Of a stretch of 10,048 nt of DNA, positions 4,409 through 10,048 are shown piece after piece. The stretch comes from Spirochaetota bacterium (GTDB taxonomy: Bacteria; Spirochaetota; Spirochaetia; B11-G9). The stretch's first letter is position 1, and each line of letters starts with the position of its first letter. The notes below the pieces were generated by a model. That model was not told the DNA's origin, searched no databases, and saw nothing but the letters and a program-made list of their open reading frames with translations. A program made the translations under genes and the position numbers. The stretch covers positions 1 through 10,048 of the forward strand of contig QNBL01000064.1 of the NCBI GenBank assembly GCA_003641695.1, read 5' to 3'.

Positions 4409-6301
4409 GTGGGAACACAAAACGAACAGCCTAATGATAACAGAAAGAAAGAACCTAATAATCTGAAGTTTGATTTCAACAAAAACAGGTTTGCACTGTT
4501 TTTTCTACTATCATTGATCGCAATGTTTTTTATCCTTTTTCTGGTTAATGGGGATACCCCATCAATGGAGATTCCCTATTCAACATTTCTGACGTATCTT
4601 GAGCAGGATCAGATTTCTTCGGTCAAAATTCTGGATGGAAACGAAATTTACGGTACGTTATCCAGTCAGGCGGATAACCTTTCTACTTTCAAGACAAGAA
4701 TACCGTACTATGATGAATTGCTGATGAAAGACCTGCGGGAGAAAGGAGTCAAGGTTACCGGTGCCCCAAAGCCTGTTTCTTTCGGTGAAATTCTCCTTCA
4801 GATTCTACCATGGCTGCTTTTTCTGTTTTTCTTCTGGTTTATGTTCAGACAGGTTCAGGGAGGGGGAAGCAAAGCCTTTTCCTTCGGCAAGAGCAAAGCG
4901 AGACAGTATTCCGACGAAAAGGAAAAGGTGCGATTTGCTGATGTAGCTGGTCAGGAAGAAGCCAAATATGAGTTGAGTGAGGTTGTCGACTTTCTTAAAA
5001 ACCCATCCAAATACACTCAGATGGGGGCAAAAATTCCGAAGGGGGTTCTTCTTGTCGGTATGCCGGGTACAGGAAAAACACTGATGGCAAAAGCTGTTGC
5101 AGGAGAGGCCGAGGTTGCTTTTTTCCATATGTCCGGGTCAGATTTTGTTGAGATGTTTGTAGGAGTAGGAGCAAGCACAGTCAGGGATTTGTTTGAGAAG
5201 GGACGCAAGAATGCACCCTGTATCCTGTTTATTGATGAGCTTGATGCTGTAGGAAGGACCAGAGGAGCCGGTTACGGCGGAGGAAACGACGAGCGTGAAC
5301 AGACTTTGAATCAGATGCTTGTTGAAATGGATGGATTTAACACCAAGGATGGTGTAATTATTCTTGCTGCAACCAACAGACCCGATGTATTGGATCCAGC
5401 TCTTTTACGTCCCGGCCGGTTTGACAGACAGGTAGTTGTGGATATGCCGGATGTAAGGGAGAGGGAAAAGATTCTGCAGATACATGCAACCAAAATACCC
5501 CTGGGGAAGAATGTTGACCTGAACAGGATTGCAAAAGCTACTCCGGGCAGTTCAGGAGCTGATCTTGCCAATCTGGTAAACGAAGCGGTTTTATTTGCGG
5601 CACGGTACAACTCAAAGGAAGTTACCATTGAGCATTTTGAAGAAGCACGTGACAAACTTCTCCTCGGTATTGCCAGAAAATCAAAACTTATCACTGCTGA
5701 GGAAAAAAGAGCGACTGCGTATCACGAGGCCGGGCATGCATTGCTTCATTATCATCTTGAAAATTCCGACCCGCTCCACAAGGTTACCATAATCCCCCGG
5801 GGCAGGGCATTGGGTATGGCTATTTCTCTGCCTGAAAAAGACTCTTACTCAAGGAAAAAAGGATGGCTTCTTGACAGAATAAAAATAGCAATGGGCGGAT
5901 ATGTCGCCGAGGAACTTATTTACTCAGAAACAACTACCGGAACCCAGAATGATATCAAGCAGGCTACCGAAATAGCCCACCGGATGGTTACTGAATGGGG
6001 AATGAGTAAAGAGCTTGGTTTTATCTCATTAGGGAAGGAAGATGAGCCGATATTCATAGGGAAAGAGATTGCCAGGCATAAAGATTACTCAGAGGAAACA
6101 GCCAGGAAGGTAGATGAAGAGATCAAGAAAATTATGGAAAGTTGTCTTGCAGAAACAAGACAGATCCTTTCTGACAATATCGACCAGCTTAAAGCTCTTG
6201 CAGAAGAACTTATTGAGAAGGAAACCCTTGATGATGCGGATATCAAGAAACTCCTTGGAATTCCTGAAAAGGATGCTGAGCAGGAAGAAGAAAAAGAATA
6301 A
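4409..6301 (+). CDS. ftsH: ATP-dependent zinc metalloprotease FtsH
   Basis: This hexameric membrane AAA+ protease degrades damaged membrane proteins and short-lived regulators. It has 630 residues in the standard layout. There are two transmembrane helices at about 28-47 and 127-148, enclosing a periplasmic stretch. The AAA domain follows, with Walker A GMPGTGKT (217-224), the pore loop FVEMFVGVG (246-254), Walker B CILFIDE (271-277) and a second region of homology with ATNRPDVLDPALLRPGRFDR (321-340). The M41 peptidase has HEAGH (439-443) as zinc ligands and active site, with a third ligand at Asp515 in GTQNDI. The tail is acidic. The start is GTG at 4409, with GGAG at 4397-4400 in the last tilS codons. 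The gap to tilS is 5 bases, so co-transcription is likely. The Walker A second residue is Met where Pro is usual, but the catalytic residues are all present. Confidence 0.98.
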   Translation: MGTQNEQPNDNRKKEPNNLKFDFNKNRFALFFLLSLIAMFFILFLVNGDTPSMEIPYSTFLTYLEQDQISSVKILDGNEIYGTLSSQADNLSTFKTRIPYYDELLMKDLREKGVKVTGAPKPVSFGEILLQILPWLLFLFFFWFMFRQVQGGGSKAFSFGKSKARQYSDEKEKVRFADVAGQEEAKYELSEVVDFLKNPSKYTQMGAKIPKGVLLVGMPGTGKTLMAKAVAGEAEVAFFHMSGSDFVEMFVGVGASTVRDLFEKGRKNAPCILFIDELDAVGRTRGAGYGGGNDEREQTLNQMLVEMDGFNTKDGVIILAATNRPDVLDPALLRPGRFDRQVVVDMPDVREREKILQIHATKIPLGKNVDLNRIAKATPGSSGADLANLVNEAVLFAARYNSKEVTIEHFEEARDKLLLGIARKSKLITAEEKRATAYHEAGHALLHYHLENSDPLHKVTIIPRGRALGMAISLPEKDSYSRKKGWLLDRIKIAMGGYVAEELIYSETTTGTQNDIKQATEIAHRMVTEWGMSKELGFISLGKEDEPIFIGKEIARHKDYSEETARKVDEEIKKIMESCLAETRQILSDNIDQLKALAEELIEKETLDDADIKKLLGIPEKDAEQEEEKE

Positions 6302-6323
6302 AAAGAGGAAACAGTTTTTAACG

Positions 6324-7994
6324 ATGAGACTGCCTGCAGCAGTGCTGTTGTTATTTTCCCTTGGTTTATATGCATTCCCTGAAAATTTGGAAACCCGGCA
6401 GGACAAAGAGCTTGCCGGAGTTTATTTTGATAACGCCCTCTCTGCCTTACGGGAGGGAAACAGTACCGATTCCCTTGGATTACTTAATCTTTCAATACTA
6501 TTCAATAGAGACAGCTCCGACTCACGATATCTGAAAGCCCTTATACTTTCCGATATGGGTAAATACCGGGTTTCGCAGAAAGAATTGAAGATTGCTTTCC
6601 GCCTTGACTCCTGGGATCACTATAACAGCTTTGACGGCAGGAAACTCTATGCTGAAAACTTTTTACATCAGGGATATTTTAAATCAGCCTACGAAACTCT
6701 GGTTCCTTATTCGGATATCATCGGTAAAGATCCAGCTGCTGCAAAGGTTTTTGTCTTTTCAGCGGCAGCTTCGGGTTATATAAATCAGGCTGTTCAGACA
6801 GCACAGTTGTTTCCTTCAAAGGAATTTTCTCAAAAAATACTTGCCAGGTATGATGCAGGATGGCGGAATATGGCAATCGGGAAAATAGTTCAGGGTGATC
6901 CGGCTCTGTACTATACAAAAGAAGCGGTACAGGAGGTTATCGTACTCTCTCCCGAGGTTTATCTGCCAGGCATGCTGTCGTATTACCATAGCCGGTGGGG
7001 CAATGACCGCTTTTACCAGATTAGCACACTTATTATCAACGATTCTAATCTGGAAAAAAGAATCGAGCTTATTTTTGCAGAAGAAATGTCCATTGACAGA
7101 GCGGACATACTGAGAATCAAAGAGATTCTTGACAAAAAAGGTATCGTTTACGACGCGAAAAAATTTTTAAGAGACAAGAAGGTAATAATCAACGAGGATG
7201 ACAATAAAGACGGGCGCATAGACGGCCGTACAATCCTGGATTCCGGGGTTATTACTGAAACGGCCTCCGACTCAAACCAGGATCTTATTGATGATTATAA
7301 AATAACCAGTCCCGGTGGGAAAATAAAAAGAGTAGTTATCAGGTCTGAAGACAAAAAGATAGAAGCAGTTTACAATCCATATCCTTATCTCTTTGAATAT
7401 ACCGTTACCCTTGAAGGCCGACGGAGGGTCTATCATCTTTTACCCTATAAAGTTTCATACCCTGTAGTGATAATCCCTGAAACGTTGATAGATGATACGC
7501 TGAGATTGAATGAATATACAAAGGAGCCTTCTCCTCTCAGTCTGGAGACTGTTTCTACACTGATAGAGGAAACCTCTTTGAGGGGAGATACTGTTATGGT
7601 TGCAGAGAGAAACAGTCTGCCGGATACAAAACTCAAAATTTTGCAGGAAAACGGATTGATATTCACCGAGCGGGAGTACAGCGGAAATGAAGTTGTTACT
7701 GAAGAAAAGGATATAGACGGAGACGGAATCCCGGATATTTTATATGAATATGAAAACGGTTCTCTACAATCTGCACGTTTCGACAAAAACCACAACGGCT
7801 ATCCCGAATACATGGAAGAATATGTCCCTGTCAGCATAACACAATGGGACTTCGATGATGACGGCAGCTTTGATTACCGGGAGTACATGGAAAATGGTAA
7901 ACTGATAAGGGAGTATTCTACAAATATGGATGGAAACTTTGATCTGCGGATAGAAGAAAACGCAGGTACAGTAAGCAGTGGTTTGTTCAAATGA
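6324..7994 (+). CDS. Exported protein with helical N-terminal region and Asp-rich calcium-loop-like repeats, function unknown
   Basis: I do not recognise a named family for this 556-residue protein. The ATG at 6324 is chosen because it begins a clear signal peptide (MRLPAAVLLLFSLGLYA, likely cut after Ala17, no lipobox). Upstream codons in this frame only read through the ftsH end. AGAGGA (6304-6309) is a ribosome-binding site at rather long spacing. Residues about 28-270 look helical and TPR/Sel1-like (NALSALREGN, LKALILSDMGKY, GYFKSAYETL). The C-terminal part carries Asp/Asn loops: DDNKDGRID (292-300), SDSNQDLIDD (315-324), DIDGDGIPD (463-471), DKNHNGYPE (487-495), DFDDDGSFD (509-517) and NMDGNFD (534-540). 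The last four recur every 22-25 residues with Tyr/Glu-rich strands such as YENGSL and MENGKL. Such loops resemble thrombospondin-type-3 or dockerin calcium sites; calcium binding is inferred. The stop overlaps the next gene's start. Confidence 0.85.
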   Translation: MRLPAAVLLLFSLGLYAFPENLETRQDKELAGVYFDNALSALREGNSTDSLGLLNLSILFNRDSSDSRYLKALILSDMGKYRVSQKELKIAFRLDSWDHYNSFDGRKLYAENFLHQGYFKSAYETLVPYSDIIGKDPAAAKVFVFSAAASGYINQAVQTAQLFPSKEFSQKILARYDAGWRNMAIGKIVQGDPALYYTKEAVQEVIVLSPEVYLPGMLSYYHSRWGNDRFYQISTLIINDSNLEKRIELIFAEEMSIDRADILRIKEILDKKGIVYDAKKFLRDKKVIINEDDNKDGRIDGRTILDSGVITETASDSNQDLIDDYKITSPGGKIKRVVIRSEDKKIEAVYNPYPYLFEYTVTLEGRRRVYHLLPYKVSYPVVIIPETLIDDTLRLNEYTKEPSPLSLETVSTLIEETSLRGDTVMVAERNSLPDTKLKILQENGLIFTEREYSGNEVVTEEKDIDGDGIPDILYEYENGSLQSARFDKNHNGYPEYMEEYVPVSITQWDFDDDGSFDYREYMENGKLIREYSTNMDGNFDLRIEENAGTVSSGLFK

Positions 7995-9760
7995 AACGGG
8001 CAGTATTCCTGTTTTTCTCTTTTCTTTTAATAACTTCCTGCGCAGGGCTCAGGGGTAATATCGGGAAAGATCCTCAGCCGGTGGAAAAGGTTACCGCCGA
8101 GCGCATAAATACACTGATAGATTCAGGAAAGCTTGCAGATGCATTCCGGGATCTTACATGGCTTCCGGTTAACAGTAAGGCGGATAAAGAAACTCTTGAG
8201 GAAAGAATAAGAGATGGATTTCAAGCCGATTATGATAAAGCTCTGGACAACAGCGGATACCTTGATGCCTACAGGATACTTACCTCGGTAAAAACTGCAG
8301 GAATTGAGATCAAAGACCGCGGCAGGACGGCAAATGATCTGATAAAAGAGATTGTCTATTCGAGATCAGCAGACATAAGTTCTGCATTGAGACTTTATAA
8401 TGCCAGAAAATACCTTGATTTCGCCAGTTTGAAAAATGAGGATCTTGAAAGAATAACGGAAATGGCTGTAGAAGCTGAGGATAAAGGTTTTCTTGAGTTT
8501 ATCGATCCCGTTCTGAAAAAAAAAGGTATTGTCCCCTCTGGAGACTTTAAAAAAGTGCTGGAAAGCAGATACGCAAATTCCCAGCTAATAAAAGGAACGG
8601 TCACCGTATGGGTAAACAGGGGAATGAAAATTGAAAACGGTATGGGTATACCTGACAGGGTAATTGGCAGTGGATTTTTTATTGACAGGAAGGGATATAT
8701 TCTTACCAACTACCATGTTATATCCAGTGAAGTAGATCCTGAATACGAAGGATATTCCCGATTGTATGTTAAGCTTTCGGATAATATTAAAGAGAAAATT
8801 CCTGCAAAAGTTGTTGGATGGGATTCTGTTTTTGATATTGCCCTGTTACAAGTGGACAGTACTCCTGAAACGGTATTCCGTTTCGGGAAAGAAAAAAAGT
8901 ATGAGCCGGGGACTCCGATCTTTGCAATAGGTTCTCCGGGAGGGTTGGAGAATACAATTACATCAGGGATAATTTCTGCTTCCGGGAGAAAGTTTCTTCA
9001 GCTCGGAAATGTTATCCAGGTTGATGCCCCGATAAATCATGGTAACAGCGGTGGACCGCTGCTCGATAAGGATAATAATCTTGTTGGAGTAGTTTTTGCT
9101 GGTATTGAGCAGTTTGAGGGAATAAACTTTGCAATACCGGGCAAATATATAGTAACCCTCCTTCCTGACTTGTACCGGGGAGGAAAGGTAAAGCATCCCT
9201 TTCTCGGGTTATCACTGACTGAACAGAACAGTAACGTAGTTGTTACTTATGTAATGCCCGGAAGCAGTGCCGGCAGGACGGGGGTAGAAAAGGGCACTGT
9301 TATCAGGGAAATAAACGGTAACGCTATTGATTCTATTGAGCAGCTGCAAAGGGAGATACTGAAATTTTCTCCGGGAATGATTGTGAAACTTGGTATGAAA
9401 AAGGATGGGAATCCCTTTGATGGATACTTCTCCCTCTCCGAAAGACCTGAAATCCCGGCGGAAGATGCCTATGACAGCGATGCTACCGAAAATCTGTTTC
9501 TCCCATTGTTCGGGATGGATGTGGATGCAGTTTCAACAGGAATAAAAGGGAACAGATTTGTTATTACTTCAATCCTGGAAGGATCAATTGCAGATGAATC
9601 AGGATTATCCGTTAACGATCCGTTTACGGTACAAAGGATTAAAGTAGATGCTGAGAATCATATACTGTACATGGAGATACGGATAAAAAGGAGAAAATCA
9701 GGTTTTCTTGAAAGCGGACTCATGTTGGGTACCAGTCTGGAAACCGGCGATTTTATCTAG
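7991..9760 (+). CDS. HtrA-like trypsin-family (S1C) lipoprotein serine protease with PDZ domain
   Basis: The 589-residue product begins with a lipoprotein signal peptide ending ITSC, so Cys17 would be lipidated and the protein anchored in the envelope. Residues about 30-200 form a charged, helical region of unknown family. A chymotrypsin-fold protease domain follows (about 201-395) with all three catalytic residues: His242 in TNYHVI, Asp282 in VFDIALLQV and Ser353 in HGNSGGPL. A PDZ domain covers about 403-475 (FLGLSL, PGSSAGRTGVEKG, IREINGNAI). A second, degenerate PDZ-like segment lies at about 505-570 (SILEGSIADESGLSVNDPF). The ATG at 7991 overlaps the previous stop as ATGA, indicating translational coupling. 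The long N-terminal helical insertion and the lipid anchor differ from classical DegP/HtrA. An A9 run at 8516-8524 lies just before the protease domain. Substrates are unknown; an envelope quality-control role is inferred. Confidence 0.92.
   Translation: MKRAVFLFFSFLLITSCAGLRGNIGKDPQPVEKVTAERINTLIDSGKLADAFRDLTWLPVNSKADKETLEERIRDGFQADYDKALDNSGYLDAYRILTSVKTAGIEIKDRGRTANDLIKEIVYSRSADISSALRLYNARKYLDFASLKNEDLERITEMAVEAEDKGFLEFIDPVLKKKGIVPSGDFKKVLESRYANSQLIKGTVTVWVNRGMKIENGMGIPDRVIGSGFFIDRKGYILTNYHVISSEVDPEYEGYSRLYVKLSDNIKEKIPAKVVGWDSVFDIALLQVDSTPETVFRFGKEKKYEPGTPIFAIGSPGGLENTITSGIISASGRKFLQLGNVIQVDAPINHGNSGGPLLDKDNNLVGVVFAGIEQFEGINFAIPGKYIVTLLPDLYRGGKVKHPFLGLSLTEQNSNVVVTYVMPGSSAGRTGVEKGTVIREINGNAIDSIEQLQREILKFSPGMIVKLGMKKDGNPFDGYFSLSERPEIPAEDAYDSDATENLFLPLFGMDVDAVSTGIKGNRFVITSILEGSIADESGLSVNDPFTVQRIKVDAENHILYMEIRIKRRKSGFLESGLMLGTSLETGDFI
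8516..8524 (+). repeat. A9 homopolymer in the lipoprotein protease gene
   Basis: Nine A residues encode Lys176-178, between the helical N-terminal region and the protease domain. A one-base gain meets TAA within 12 codons and a one-base loss meets TAA within about 25 codons, both upstream of the catalytic domain. Confidence 0.9.
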
Positions 9761-9764
9761 AAGA

Positions 9765-10048
9765 ATGTTTGACGACCTGATTAAAGACAAAGCGGTGAAA
9801 ATTCTTGTTGTTGAGGATGAGGCGATTATTGCCCATAATCTCATTGGAGAGTTGAAAAATATAGGTTTTTCACCCATGGGATTTGTAGATACCGGGGAAA
9901 AGGCCATTATGGAGATCGGAGAAAACCGGCCTGATCTTGTTATTCTGGATATTTCAATAAAGGGTAAAATAGACGGAATTGAGACGGCAGAGATAATTAA
10001 ATCAAGATACGGTATACCGTGTATATTCTACTCCGGTTGTGAAGATCC
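9765..10048 (+). CDS. Response regulator receiver domain protein, 3' end outside window
   Basis: From ATG 9765 the frame stays open to the window end (94 complete codons). It encodes a CheY-like receiver: KILVVEDE (12-19) gives the acidic pocket Glu17-Asp18, and PDLVILDIS (56-64) contains the phospho-acceptor Asp62. KGKIDGIETAEIIK (66-79) is typical of the receiver subgroup often fused to or paired with PAS-type signalling proteins. IPCIFYSG (84-91) has Ser90 where Thr/Ser switches. The conserved Lys and any output domain lie beyond the window, so its output cannot be stated. It starts 4 bases after the protease stop, with no strong ribosome-binding site; a GTG at 9795 is an alternative start that would still keep the domain. 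Close spacing suggests co-transcription with the protease, and thus possibly a shared regulatory role. Confidence 0.9.
   Translation, partial: MFDDLIKDKAVKILVVEDEAIIAHNLIGELKNIGFSPMGFVDTGEKAIMEIGENRPDLVILDISIKGKIDGIETAEIIKSRYGIPCIFYSGCED

Noticed and set aside
5311..5694. Long minus-strand frame opposite the ftsH AAA domain
   Set aside because: A Ser/Arg-rich shadow frame typical of antisense to a well-conserved gene; no motif or initiation signal.
6114..6323. Upstream extension of the exported protein gene into ftsH
   Set aside because: The extra 70 residues are a Lys/Arg-rich out-of-frame reading of the ftsH end; ATG 6324 starts a proper signal peptide.
7150..7945. Canonical EF-hand domains in the exported protein
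   Set aside because: Loops are Asp-rich but shorter, lack the flanking EF helices and the conserved Glu at loop position 12, and fit thrombospondin-3/dockerin-like loops better.
1..10048. CRISPR array, insertion sequence, prophage or rRNA
   Set aside because: No regularly spaced repeats, transposase or integrase motifs, terminal inverted repeats or rRNA signatures were seen on either strand; the region looks like vertically inherited housekeeping DNA.

Overview
The window reads as a chromosomal housekeeping region of a spirochaete, probably a free-living or marine Spirochaetales member. The strongest clue is the gene order spoVG - tRNA-Gln - rplY (L25/Ctc) - pth - tilS - ftsH, close to the order I recall from Borrelia (spoVG, rplY, pth, tilS, ftsH). 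A cheX-type chemotaxis phosphatase lies next door, and base composition is moderate. Genus or species cannot be fixed from this sequence alone.

Layout. Bases 1-400 (minus strand) hold most of a CheX-like gene whose 3' end lies outside the window. A 65-bp divergent intergenic region (401-465) carries two back-to-back sigma70-type promoters that share one symmetric -35 element (TTGTCAA/TTGACAA). Both promoters place their predicted start sites at or within a few bases of the start codons. From 466 to the right end everything is on the plus strand and tightly packed: ispE (GTG start), spoVG, a tRNA-Gln (TTG anticodon), rplY, pth, tilS, ftsH (GTG start), a secreted helical/Asp-rich repeat protein, an HtrA-like lipoprotein protease, and the start of a response regulator cut by the window end. 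There is no gene-free stretch over about 120 bases, and no intrinsic terminator is visible between genes, so long co-transcripts are likely, with an extra promoter in front of the tRNA.

How the genes fit together. The first half is an isoprenoid-precursor gene followed by a translation module: ribosomal protein L25, peptidyl-tRNA hydrolase, tRNA-Ile2 lysidine synthase and a tRNA gene. The second half is envelope proteostasis: the membrane AAA+ protease FtsH, then an exported protein with calcium-loop-like Asp repeats, whose stop overlaps (ATGA) the start of a trypsin-like lipoprotein protease with one clear and one degenerate PDZ domain. A response-regulator gene follows 4 bp later. The last three genes are the least conventional part of the window and the best candidate for an under-described unit.

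The most notable sequence-level oddities are: (i) rplY and pth lie in the same reading frame, separated only by one TAA, with pth apparently starting at CTG; (ii) a perfect 10-bp-stem hairpin lies just inside pth over the catalytic-His codon; (iii) tilS contains G8 and the lipoprotein protease contains A9, and a one-base slip in either direction at either tract would truncate the protein before a key domain; (iv) the shared-core divergent promoter may drive leaderless mRNAs. No CRISPR array, insertion sequence, phage gene or rRNA was seen.
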